This document shows positions 34,998 to 43,970 of a DNA stretch of 64,000 nt, piece by piece; position 1 is the stretch's first letter, and each line of letters starts with the position of its first letter. This DNA is from Flexivirga caeni (lineage in GTDB: Bacteria; Actinomycetota; Actinomycetes; Actinomycetales; Dermatophilaceae), in assembly GCF_003724155.1 (NCBI RefSeq), contig NZ_RJJQ01000004.1, positions 62,001-126,000 on the forward strand. Direction: 5' to 3'. A program made the position numbers and the translations under genes. The notes beneath the pieces are model-generated. The model did no database searches and was not told where the DNA came from. It saw only the letters and a list, made by a program, of their open reading frames with translations.

Positions 34998-36212
34998 TCA
35001 CCCCCGCTGCCGCCGCAACTCACTGCGGGCCAGCGACGCGATGTGCACCTCGTCAGGGCCGTCGGCGAAACGCAGGGTGCGGATGCCGGCATACGCCTTC
35101 GCGAGCGGGAAGTCCTGCGACAAGCCTGCGGCGCCGTGCAGCTGGATCGCCTTGTCGAGGATCCACTGCACGGTCTCCGGGGTGACGATCTTGATCGCCT
35201 GGATCTCCGAGTGCGCGCCCTTGTTGCCGACCGTGTCCATCAGCCAGGCGGTCTTCAGCACCAGCAGCCGGAGCTGCTCGATGCGCACCCGCGACTGTGC
35301 GATCCAGTCGCGGACGACACCCTGATCGGCCAGTGGCCGGCCGAACGAGACGCGCGAGTCGGCGCGCTCGCACATCAGCTCGATCGCCCTCTCCGCCAAG
35401 CCGATTGAGCGCATGCAGTGGTGGATGCGACCCGGCCCGAGCCGCGCCTGCGCGATCGCGAAGCCCATCCCCTCGCCCGCGATCAGGTTGCCAGCCGGCA
35501 CCCGCACGTCGTGGAACTCCAGCTCCGCGTGGCCGCCGTGATCGTGGTCGTCATACCCGAAGACCTCCATGCCACGCTTGACGATCAGGCCGGGGGTGTC
35601 GCGCGGGACCAAAATCTGTGACTGCTGCCGGTGGCGTTCGGCGCTCGGGTCGGTCTTGCCCATGACGATGAAGATCCTGGCCTCGGGATTCATCGCACCG
35701 GTGATCCACCACTTGCGCCCGTTGATGACGTAGTCGCCACCATCGCGCTCGATCCGCATCGAGATGTTGGTGGCGTCGGACGAGGCGACGTCGGGCTCCG
35801 TCATGGCAAACGACGAGCGAATCTCGCCACGCAGCAATGGTTTCAGCCATTGTTCTTGCTGCTGCGGGCTGCCGAACTCGTTCAGCACCTCCATGTTGCC
35901 GGTGTCCGGTGCGGCACAGTTGAACACGGCCGGGGCGAGGAATGAGCGGCCGGTGATCTCGGCCAGCGGCGCATATTGCAGGTTGGTCAGGCCGGCGCCC
36001 TTGTCGCCGGGCAGGAAGAGGTTCCACAGCCCGGCCGTCTTCGCCTTCTCCTTCAGCTCCTCGAAGACCGGCACCGTGCTCCATGCCCACGGATCGTCCA
36101 GTGCGCTCAACTGTTCCTCGAAGACCTGCTCGGCGGGCGTGATTTCAGCGTCGAGAAAGTCACGCACCCGGGCACGCAGGTCTTCCGTCGTCTGGTCGAA
36201 CTCGAAATCCAT
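34998..36212 (-). CDS. Acyl-CoA dehydrogenase, ACAD10/11-like
   Basis: FAD acyl-CoA dehydrogenase of 404 residues from ATG 36212 (upstream in-frame sequence to 36509 belongs to the kinase gene). It carries [20 protein letters not shown] (FAD binding), [40 protein letters not shown] and ends [20 protein letters not shown]...[18 protein letters not shown], a set typical of the ACAD10/ACAD11 and LvaC group. In those enzymes the dehydrogenase domain works on a phosphorylated 4-hydroxyacyl-CoA. It follows an APH kinase and an SDR in one operon, which supports that reading. Confidence 0.85.
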   Translation of the reverse strand: MDFEFDQTTEDLRARVRDFLDAEITPAEQVFEEQLSALDDPWAWSTVPVFEELKEKAKTAGLWNLFLPGDKGAGLTNLQYAPLAEITGRSFLAPAVFNCAAPDTGNMEVLNEFGSPQQQEQWLKPLLRGEIRSSFAMTEPDVASSDATNISMRIERDGGDYVINGRKWWITGAMNPEARIFIVMGKTDPSAERHRQQSQILVPRDTPGLIVKRGMEVFGYDDHDHGGHAELEFHDVRVPAGNLIAGEGMGFAIAQARLGPGRIHHCMRSIGLAERAIELMCERADSRVSFGRPLADQGVVRDWIAQSRVRIEQLRLLVLKTAWLMDTVGNKGAHSEIQAIKIVTPETVQWILDKAIQLHGAAGLSQDFPLAKAYAGIRTLRFADGPDEVHIASLARSELRRQRG

Positions 36213-36219
36213 TGTTGCG

Positions 36220-37260
36220 TCAGCCTTTCGACATGTTGCCGTAGTTGTGTATGACGGCCAGCCCCGCTGCGAGCAGTGGCTCAGTGGCGGCCCCGATGTC
36301 CTCGAAACCGGCTCCGACGGTCTGGCCCCGCAGATGCCGGAAGTAGATACCCTCCAGGATTGCGGCGAGCTTGTAGTAGGCAAGCGCTTCGTGAAAGGCG
36401 AGGTGGCTGACGTCGCGACCGGATCGTGCTGAGTAGCGCTGCACGATCTCGTCACGGGACGGATGCCCGTTCGCACGGGACACCGTCGACACCGCCGTCG
36501 GCGCGACATCCGCCAACGCCTGGTAGACCAGCATCAGCGCGACGTCGGCGAGGGGATCGCCCAATGTCGCCATTTCCCAGTCGAGTACGGCGCTGACGCG
36601 GTCGCTGTCGTCGATCAGGGTGTTGTCCATGCGGTAGTCGCCGTGCACGATCGTCGGCGCACCGGATGCCGGTATGGCGGCAGCGAGTCGCCGGTGCAGC
36701 TCGTCCTCCCCGGCAAGCTCGCGCGACTTCGAGGCCGTCATCTGCTGCCGCCAGCGGTGTACCTGACGCTCCAGATATCCCTCGGGCCGGCCGAAGTCGC
36801 TCAGCCCCACCTCGGCCGGGTCGACCGCGTGCAGTGCGACCAGCGTGTCGGTGACGGCGTCTGCAATAGCCCGAACTCGTTGCGATCCAAGGAGGTTCAG
36901 CTGGTCAGCGGACCGGTATGGCGTGCCCGCGACGCGTTCCATGACATAGAACGGTGCGCCGATCACCGTGTCGTCCGTGCACGCTGCATACATCCGGGGA
37001 ACCGGCACGGCGGTGTCGGCGAGCGCGGCCATCACCCGGTGCTCCCGCGTCATGTCGTGTGCGGTGGCGAGCACGTGCCCGAGCGGTGGCCGGCGCACCA
37101 CGACCTCGCGTCCGCCGCCCGCCACGACGTAGGTGAGGTTGGACTTGCCGCCGACGATCAGCTCGGCGCTCAGTTTCCCAGAGACCAGTCCGGGGCAGTC
37201 TGCATCCAGAAACCGTTGCAGCGCTTGCAGATCCAGCCCCGGCGGTGAGTCCGGCATCAC
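36220..37260 (-). CDS. APH-family kinase (ACAD10/11 or LvaA-like)
   Basis: A 346-residue aminoglycoside-phosphotransferase-fold kinase with [20 protein letters not shown] (nucleotide binding), the catalytic loop [15 protein letters not shown] and the metal motif [19 protein letters not shown], which is the form seen in acyl-CoA-dehydrogenase-associated kinases rather than in antibiotic phosphotransferases. GTG 37260 overlaps the SDR stop by 4 bases; ATG 37257 is a second possibility. In Pseudomonas levulinic-acid catabolism and in human ACAD10/11 the same domain phosphorylates the 4-hydroxyl of a 4-hydroxyacyl-CoA. The same role is inferred here from family and neighbours. Confidence 0.85.
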   Translation of the reverse strand: MMPDSPPGLDLQALQRFLDADCPGLVSGKLSAELIVGGKSNLTYVVAGGGREVVVRRPPLGHVLATAHDMTREHRVMAALADTAVPVPRMYAACTDDTVIGAPFYVMERVAGTPYRSADQLNLLGSQRVRAIADAVTDTLVALHAVDPAEVGLSDFGRPEGYLERQVHRWRQQMTASKSRELAGEDELHRRLAAAIPASGAPTIVHGDYRMDNTLIDDSDRVSAVLDWEMATLGDPLADVALMLVYQALADVAPTAVSTVSRANGHPSRDEIVQRYSARSGRDVSHLAFHEALAYYKLAAILEGIYFRHLRGQTVGAGFEDIGAATEPLLAAGLAVIHNYGNMSKG

Positions 37261-38003
37261 ACGCCGCCGCCGAGCAGCGCGCCACCGTCGACCGTGAGAG
37301 TCTGGCCGGTCATCCAGCCGGCGTCGTCGGAGAGCAGGAATGCCACGACTCCGCCGATGTCGTCGGGGACCCCGAGCCGCTTCAAGGCGTATGGCGCGGC
37401 CACCTCGTCCTCGCGGCCGTCATACAGGGCCTTGGCGAAGTCGGTCTTCACGATCGCGGGGGCGACGGCATTGACCCGGATGCCGGGGCCGAGCTCGACC
37501 GCGAGCTCCTCCGTCAGATGGATGAGCGCGGCCTTGCTGACGCCATACATCGCGATGCCCGGCGCCGGCCGCAGTCCCGCGATCGAGGCGACGTTGACGA
37601 TCGCGCCACCGTGCTCGCCCTGCCACGCGGCGCGAACCTTCTGCACCCAGGACAGAGCCCCGATCACGTTGACTTCCATGATCTTTCGGGCAATCGCGGG
37701 ATCGATCTCCATCAGTGGACCGAACGCCGGGTTGATGCCCGTGTTGTTCACGAGGAAGTCTGCGCTGCCATATGTCGACAACGCGTGGGCGATCACCTCG
37801 TCCTGATGGTCCGGATCGTCGGCGCCACCCGCGACATACGTGGCCCGCTCGCCGAGTCCCGCAGCTGCGGCAGCGAGTGACTCCTCCTTGCGCGCGGTGA
37901 TGACGACGTTCGCGCCGTCCGCGATCAGGTGCTGTGCGATGGCGAGGCCGATGCCGCGGCTGGCCCCGGTCACGATTGCGGTCTTTCCGGCCAGGCCGTT
38001 CAT
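37257..38003 (-). CDS. SDR dehydrogenase, FabG-like
   Basis: A 248-residue short-chain dehydrogenase/reductase: cofactor motif IVTGASRGIGLAIAQHL, VNNTGINPAFGPL, active-site Ser in IVNVASIAGLRP, Tyr/Lys in AMYGVSKAALIH, and C-terminal GWMTGQTLTVDGGALLGGG. The first Gly-rich motif and VITARKEE suggest NADP(H). It is the first gene of a three-gene operon with the APH kinase and acyl-CoA dehydrogenase; it could oxidise or reduce the hydroxyl of the acid handled there. The operator-like site at 38050-38065 lies 46 bases before its ATG 38003. Confidence 0.85.
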   Translation of the reverse strand: MNGLAGKTAIVTGASRGIGLAIAQHLIADGANVVITARKEESLAAAAAGLGERATYVAGGADDPDHQDEVIAHALSTYGSADFLVNNTGINPAFGPLMEIDPAIARKIMEVNVIGALSWVQKVRAAWQGEHGGAIVNVASIAGLRPAPGIAMYGVSKAALIHLTEELAVELGPGIRVNAVAPAIVKTDFAKALYDGREDEVAAPYALKRLGVPDDIGGVVAFLLSDDAGWMTGQTLTVDGGALLGGGV

Positions 38004-38049
38004 GCGCGACTCCTGTCGTCGATGGGCAACTGCCGAACTACAGTAGGCG

Positions 38050-38065
38050 CTAAGCAAGCGCTTAG
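38050..38065. promoter_or_regulatory. Palindromic operator (TetR-type) between divergent operons
   Basis: CTAAGCAAGCGCTTAG, a palindrome broken only at its two central base pairs, in the 80-base gap between the SDR operon (minus) and the CaiB/BaiF gene (plus). Sites of this form (AAGC...GCTT) are common targets of TetR-family repressors of acyl-CoA metabolism. One site could control both directions. No TetR gene is in the window. Confidence 0.7.
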
Positions 38066-38083
38066 TCACTAGCTGGAGGCGTG

Positions 38084-39232
38084 ATGCCCGGACCACTGGA
38101 CGGCGTGCGTGCTGTCGAGCTCGCGGCGATCGGTCCTGCGCCATTCGCCGGAATGCTCCTGGCCGACCTCGGCGCCGAGGTGATCCACGTGGCGCGCGCG
38201 TCCGGGACCAGCGATGTTCCCGGGTCCGGCGCGGCGCATCGGGTGCTGCTGCGCGGTCGCCGTGTCATCCACGTGGACCTCAAACACCCGGCGGGAGCGG
38301 ACGTGGTGCGTGACCTGGCCGCGGGTGCGGACGTCTTCCTCGAAGGATTCCGGCCCGGTGTCGCGGAGCGACTCGGTGTCGGTCCGGACGAGTTGCTCGC
38401 GGTGAACTCCCGGCTGGTCTATGGCCGGATGACGGGCTGGGGTCAGGACGGGCCGCGCGCCGGAGAAGCCGGTCACGATCTGGGCTACCTCGCGCTGTCC
38501 GGTGCGCTGGCTCCCTGCGTCGGCGATGGCGGTCGGCCGGTCGCGCCGCTGAACATGCTCGGTGACTTCGGCGGCGGCGCGATGCTGCTCGTGATCGGCG
38601 TGGTGAGTGCACTGTTCGCGGCGCAGCAGTCGGGGGAGGGGCAGGTCGTGGACGCTGCCGTCCTCGACGGCGCCGCACTGCTGACCGCGATGCACCAGGG
38701 CATGCTCGCCGGTGGCCTGTGGGAGGCGCCGCCCGGCGGCAACCTCTTCGACGGCGGCGCACCCTTCTATCGGGTCTACCGCACCGCGGACGACCGGTGG
38801 CTGTCCGTCGCCGCGATCGAGCCGAAGTTCTACGCCGCGCTGCTCGACGGGCTCGGGCTGCCGATCGATCCGGCAGGGCAGCACGACCGCACGCGGTGGC
38901 CGGCACTGCGCGACACGTTCGCCGCGCGCATCGCGACTCGCGCGCGCGACGAGTGGGTGGACCTCTTTGCTGGCACGGACGCATGCGTGGTGCCGGTGCT
39001 CGAGCCGGAGGAGGCGGCGTCGGACCCGCACCTGGCCGAGCGAGGCGTGTATGTCGACACCGGCGTCATACGGCACCCGGCGCCTGCGCCGCGGTTCAGC
39101 GCGACTCCGACCGAACTGCCCACCGAGTCGGCCGTCGACGAAACCGCCGCTGTGCTGGGGGAATGCGGTTACACGGCGTCCGACATACGGCGTCTCGCCG
39201 ATGCCGGGGTGATCGCCACATCTCGCGAGTGA
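38084..39232 (+). CDS. CaiB/BaiF family CoA-transferase (alpha-methylacyl-CoA racemase-like)
   Basis: Family III CoA-transferase/racemase of 382 residues. ATG 38084 was chosen since GGAGG ends just before it; GTG 38081 is one codon upstream. Motifs: GVRAVELAAIGPAPFAGMLL, LADLGAEVIHVARAS, HVDLKHPAGADVVRDL, the VFLEGFRPGVAERLGVGP motif, RMTGWGQDGPRAGEAGHDLG (His/Asp of the racemase branch). The AGHDLGYLALSGAL stretch favours racemase-type chemistry; CoA transfer is also possible. It shares an operator region with the divergent SDR-kinase-dehydrogenase operon, so it may activate or epimerise the acyl-CoA used there. Confidence 0.85.
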   Translation: MPGPLDGVRAVELAAIGPAPFAGMLLADLGAEVIHVARASGTSDVPGSGAAHRVLLRGRRVIHVDLKHPAGADVVRDLAAGADVFLEGFRPGVAERLGVGPDELLAVNSRLVYGRMTGWGQDGPRAGEAGHDLGYLALSGALAPCVGDGGRPVAPLNMLGDFGGGAMLLVIGVVSALFAAQQSGEGQVVDAAVLDGAALLTAMHQGMLAGGLWEAPPGGNLFDGGAPFYRVYRTADDRWLSVAAIEPKFYAALLDGLGLPIDPAGQHDRTRWPALRDTFAARIATRARDEWVDLFAGTDACVVPVLEPEEAASDPHLAERGVYVDTGVIRHPAPAPRFSATPTELPTESAVDETAAVLGECGYTASDIRRLADAGVIATSRE

Positions 39233-39277
39233 CGGCTTCCTCGCCGAGCGACGGCGAGATTGCACCGTCACTCGGCG
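39222..39277. repeat. Palindromic repeat family E, left copy
   Basis: Contains arms GAGTGACGG (39227-39235) and CCGTCACTC (39265-39273) and overlaps the stop codon of the CaiB/BaiF gene. Its reverse complement recurs at 39680-39735 (about 48 of 56 bases alike), where it interrupts a kinase reading frame. Confidence 0.8.
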
Positions 39278-39373
39278 AATTCGCCGTCAGTCGGCGCGCG
39301 CTGGGCATACCCGAAACCGCGCTGCGAGTTTCCGTAGCCAGCCCCGATCGAGCGGCCCGCTCATGCAATGAGC

Positions 39374-39402
39374 GGACCAGATATGGGATCGAAGTCTGGT
39401 CC
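39374..39402. repeat. Inverted repeat related to palindrome family B
   Basis: GGACCAGA (39374-39381) and TCTGGTCC (39395-39402) around an AT-richer loop, preceded by GAGC as in the element at 54725-54811. The gap 39233-39508 holds this, the family E copy and no gene. Confidence 0.6.
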
Positions 39403-39508
39403 GTTCGTGCGGTATGTGGTCCTCTCAACCGGGGTGAGTGTGTATGGCGCGACGGCCTCGCCATACCGGCCGCACTGTGCATGCGGCCCGTGATGGTTGG
39501 ATCGACGC

Positions 39509-39680
39509 ATGGATCCAGCCGCACCCGCGAGCCCTCGCACGTTGCTGATCACCGGCACCGTCGGCGCGGGCAAGACCACCACGGCATACGCGGTCGGTGA
39601 CCTGCTGCGTGCGCGCGAGTTGCCGCATGCCGTCATCGATCTGGACGAGTTGCACCGGCTGTGGCCGGCGCCGGGCGTCC
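39509..39680 (+). pseudogene. P-loop kinase (adenylylsulfate kinase/AAA-like) 5' remnant
   Basis: ATG 39509 starts a normal P-loop kinase N-terminus: PRTLLITGTVGAGKTTTAYA (Walker A), a helix, then LPHAVIDLDELHRLWPAP, as in small nucleoside or sulfate kinases whose next segment would continue the core fold. At about codon 57 similarity stops and the family E repeat (39680-39735) begins. The frame stays open to 39940 only by running through the repeat and the two CIRCE operators, which cannot be coding. The gene has lost about two thirds of its length. Confidence 0.75.
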
Positions 39681-39735
39681 GCCGAGCAGCGGTGAGATCT
39701 CGCCGTCGCTCGGCGAGGAAGCCGTCATTCGCGGG
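39680..39735. repeat. Palindromic repeat family E, right copy (inverted)
   Basis: Inverted copy of 39222-39277, sharing CTCGCCGTCGCTCGGCGAGG and AAGCCGTCA. It marks the exact break in the P-loop kinase frame, and with the left copy it brackets about 460 bases. Confidence 0.8.
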
Positions 39736-39775
39736 GTTCGGGACGGGGTGGCGGCGCGAGTGGCGAGCGTCGCGT

Positions 39776-39801
39776 TTGCACTCGCCGGGGGAGAGTGCCA
39801 A
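39776..39801 (+). promoter_or_regulatory. CIRCE operator 1 (HrcA site)
   Basis: GCACTC (39778-39783), 9-base spacer, GAGTGC (39793-39798): the HrcA-binding CIRCE core, flanked by TT and CAA. It lies about 155 bases before groL and predicts heat-shock control by HrcA. Confidence 0.9.
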
Positions 39802-39810
39802 TAATGGCTT

Positions 39811-39836
39811 TAGCACTCTCCTGGGGAGAGTGATAG
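39811..39836 (+). promoter_or_regulatory. CIRCE operator 2 (HrcA site, one mismatch)
   Basis: TTAGCACTC, 9-base spacer, GAGTGATAG (GCACTC 39813-39818, GAGTGA 39828-39833). The right half-site has an A for C mismatch. Two HrcA sites in tandem, 35 bases apart centre to centre, should tighten repression of groL. Confidence 0.85.
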
Positions 39837-39921
39837 TTCGGATGTATGGCGAGGGCCGGGCTCGCGGGACTCAGACAGTGACCGCGGACCGACCCGTCCG
39901 TCGCGGGCGCCATACGACTGA

Positions 39922-41586
<1,665 letters not shown>

Positions 41587-41587
41587 G

Positions 41588-41746
41588 TCCACCCCACGAA
41601 GTTTCTCCTCCGCTTCGCTCCCCCGAATACTTCGCGGGGGCCCCGGAGGGGAAGCACGCAACGGAGGTTGGCGACGTAGCGACGAAGCCCGGGGTCCCCG
41701 CGAAGTATCGAAGCGACGAAGGAGCGGAGAACTTCGTGGGGTGGGG
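41588..41746. repeat. Long imperfect inverted repeat after groL
   Basis: Two arms of about 60 bases (41588-41647 and 41687-41746) built from the blocks CCCCACGAAGT, CGCTTCG, ATACTTCGCGGGG and CCCCGG and their complements, around a 40-base loop. A part of one arm recurs at 43866-43890 after kup. The transcript would fold to a very strong hairpin. Likely a terminator-like or mobile-element-derived repeat. Confidence 0.85.
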
Positions 41747-41823
41747 CGAAGGAGCGAAGTCGCCGGCCGTAGTGGAGTGCGAGGAAGAAGCCCAGTAGAC
41801 AGGGCTTCTAGTCCACCCCGCGA

Positions 41824-41856
41824 AACCCGGAAAGTCGCGCGAACGCGGGTTTTCCG
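41824..41856 (+). terminator. Hairpin in groL-kup gap
   Basis: CCGGAAA ... TTTTCCGG pairing in the gap after groL, with a GC-rich loop; one of several hairpins in this 380-base intergenic region. Confidence 0.4.
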
Positions 41857-41871
41857 GCACACATCGCGGAG

Positions 41872-41900
41872 CGGCCGCTCACCCTGTGGGTGGGCGGCCG
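41872..41900 (+). terminator. Hairpin terminator upstream of kup
   Basis: CGGCCGCTCACCC (41872-41884) pairs with GGGTGGGCGGCCG (41888-41900) with a 3-base loop, followed by TTCCGTGTT. Ends the groL transcript, or attenuates kup. Confidence 0.65.
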
Positions 41901-41968
41901 TTCCGTGTTGGTGACATGCATGTTCGGGGTGCACAATCTGCGCTTGTGACTACACCGAAAATCCCGAT

Positions 41969-43870
41969 GTGAGGACGCCAAGAGCGGAGCAGCTGCACCG
42001 CGCCGGGTTCTGGACACTTGCAGTCGGCGCGATGGGCGTCGTGTTCGGGGACATCGGCACCAGCCCGCTTTATTCGCTGCAAACCGTCTTCTCCATCGAT
42101 CACAACCGGGTGCACTCGACGCCCGGCGACGTCTACGGCGTGATCTCGCTGGTGTTCTGGTCGGTCACGATCGTGGTGAGCATCAAGTATGTCGGGCTGA
42201 TCCTGCGTGCCGACAACGACGGCGAGGGCGGCATCATGGCGCTCGCAGCGCTCGTGCGCAGGCACGTCCCGACGGGCGGCAAGCGATTCGGCCTGGTCAT
42301 GCTGCTCGGCGTGCTCGGCGCTTCGCTGTTCTACGGCGACAGCGTCATCACGCCGGCGATCTCGGTGATGTCCGCGATCGAGGGCCTGGAAGTGCCCGCG
42401 CCGGATCTCGCGGAATGGGTGGTGCCGCTGGGTGCGGTCATCATCACGGCGCTCTTCCTCGTGCAGCGCTTCGGGACCGCTGTTGTCGGCCGCTTCTTCG
42501 GGCCGGTCATGATCTTGTGGTTCGTGGTGATCGGCGCGCTCGGTCTCGGCAAGATCATCCCGAATCCTGATGTCATCAAAGGCCTTTCGCCGACGTATGC
42601 CGTGGCGTTCCTCCTCGACCGGCCGTTCGTCGCGTTCGTCGCGATGGGTGCGGTGGTGCTGTCGATCACCGGCGCCGAGGCCCTGTATGCCGACATGGGG
42701 CACTTCGGCAAGGCACCCATCCGGCGGTCGTGGTTCGCGCTGGTGTTCCCGTGCCTCACCCTCAACTACCTCGGTCAGGGCGCGCTGATCCTGCAGCACC
42801 CGACCGACGTCCGCAACCCGTTCTTCCTGCTCGCTCCCTCGTGGTTGCAGTGGCCGCTGGTGGTGCTCGCGACAGCGGCCACGGTGATCGCCTCGCAGGC
42901 GGTCATCTCGGGCGCCTACTCGGTCTCGCGGCAAGCCGAACGGCTCGGTTACCTGCCGAGGCTGACGGTGCGGCACACCTCGCAGAGCGAGGGTGGCCAG
43001 ATCTACCTTCCGGCGGTCAACTGGATCCTCTTCGCGGGCGTCATGCTGCTGCTGCTGACTTTCCGGTCCTCGGCGAAGCTGGCCACGGCATACGGCCTCG
43101 CGGTCACCGGCACGTTCCTGCTGACCACGACCCTCTTCCTGCTGTATGCCGATGCGGCATGGCACTGGTCACGCCGCCGCCTGGTGCTGTTCGGGCTGCT
43201 TTTCGGATTGCTCGAGATCATCTACTTCGCCGCGAACACCACCAAGATCGTTCACGGTGGCTGGCTGCCGGTGCTGATCGCGATCATCGTCGCAACCGGC
43301 ATGATCACCTGGCGTCGCGGCGGCCGGGTCGTGACGCAGCGCAGGACCGAAAAGGAAGGCCCGCTGGGCGGATTCGTCGACTGGCTGGACCAGTGTCAGC
43401 CGACGCGAGTGCCGGGAACCGCCGTGTTCCTGCACCCCGACGTGCCGACCGTCCCGCTCGCGCTGCGTGAAAACGCCGCCGTCAACCAGGTGCTGCACGA
43501 ACACGTGGTGATCGTGTCCGCCATCTCGCACAACGTGCCGCACGTCGGCCGGCGCGACCGCGTCGAAATCGAGATGATCGGACGCAAGGAGGACAACATC
43601 ACCCGGCTGCGGGTGCACTTCGGGTTCCAGGACGACCAGGACATCCCGCGTGCTCTGCGGGTCGCGCGCAAGCGCGGCGTGGACGTCGACCCGGATGACG
43701 CCTACTACTTCTTGTCCCGGATCACCCTGCATCGCGGACCCGATCCGTTCATGTGGACCTGGCGCAAGCGCCTCTTCCTCGCGATGGCGCACAACGCCGC
43801 CAACCCGACGGACTACTACCGCCTCCCGGAAGCGCGCACCGTCGTCATGGGCGCCCAGGTCAAGTTCTAG
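41969..43870 (+). CDS. kup: Low-affinity potassium uptake protein Kup
   Basis: K+/H+ symporter of 633 residues with about 12 membrane segments in the first 440 residues. The family signature is GVVFGDIGTSPLYSLQ near the N-terminus, followed by GLILRADNDGEGGIMALAAL, LFYGDSVITPAISVMSA and LSITGAEALYADMGHFGKAPI. The soluble C-terminal part (ERMA-like ARKRGVDVDPDDAYYF) is typical. Start is GTG 41969. In other bacteria Kup/KimA proteins respond to c-di-AMP, a signal whose riboswitch is also found in this window at 60.7 kb; a link is plausible but not shown. Confidence 0.95.
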   Translation: MRTPRAEQLHRAGFWTLAVGAMGVVFGDIGTSPLYSLQTVFSIDHNRVHSTPGDVYGVISLVFWSVTIVVSIKYVGLILRADNDGEGGIMALAALVRRHVPTGGKRFGLVMLLGVLGASLFYGDSVITPAISVMSAIEGLEVPAPDLAEWVVPLGAVIITALFLVQRFGTAVVGRFFGPVMILWFVVIGALGLGKIIPNPDVIKGLSPTYAVAFLLDRPFVAFVAMGAVVLSITGAEALYADMGHFGKAPIRRSWFALVFPCLTLNYLGQGALILQHPTDVRNPFFLLAPSWLQWPLVVLATAATVIASQAVISGAYSVSRQAERLGYLPRLTVRHTSQSEGGQIYLPAVNWILFAGVMLLLLTFRSSAKLATAYGLAVTGTFLLTTTLFLLYADAAWHWSRRRLVLFGLLFGLLEIIYFAANTTKIVHGGWLPVLIAIIVATGMITWRRGGRVVTQRRTEKEGPLGGFVDWLDQCQPTRVPGTAVFLHPDVPTVPLALRENAAVNQVLHEHVVIVSAISHNVPHVGRRDRVEIEMIGRKEDNITRLRVHFGFQDDQDIPRALRVARKRGVDVDPDDAYYFLSRITLHRGPDPFMWTWRKRLFLAMAHNAANPTDYYRLPEARTVVMGAQVKF

Positions 43871-43912
43871 CGACCCCACGAAGTGTGGCTCTCCCGCTTC
43901 GCTCGCCGCCAG
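43866..43912. repeat. Partial copy of the groL-downstream repeat
   Basis: CCCCACGAAGTGTGG then TCTCCCGCTTCGCTCGCCG after the kup stop, matching the left arm at 41592-41620 (CCCCACGAAGTTTCTCC, CGCTTCGCTC). Only one arm is present. Confidence 0.7.
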
Positions 43913-43970
43913 AGCATTCCTACTCGTTGGTAACATCGCCGGACACCCCCAACGCGAAGGCGGCGTCACT

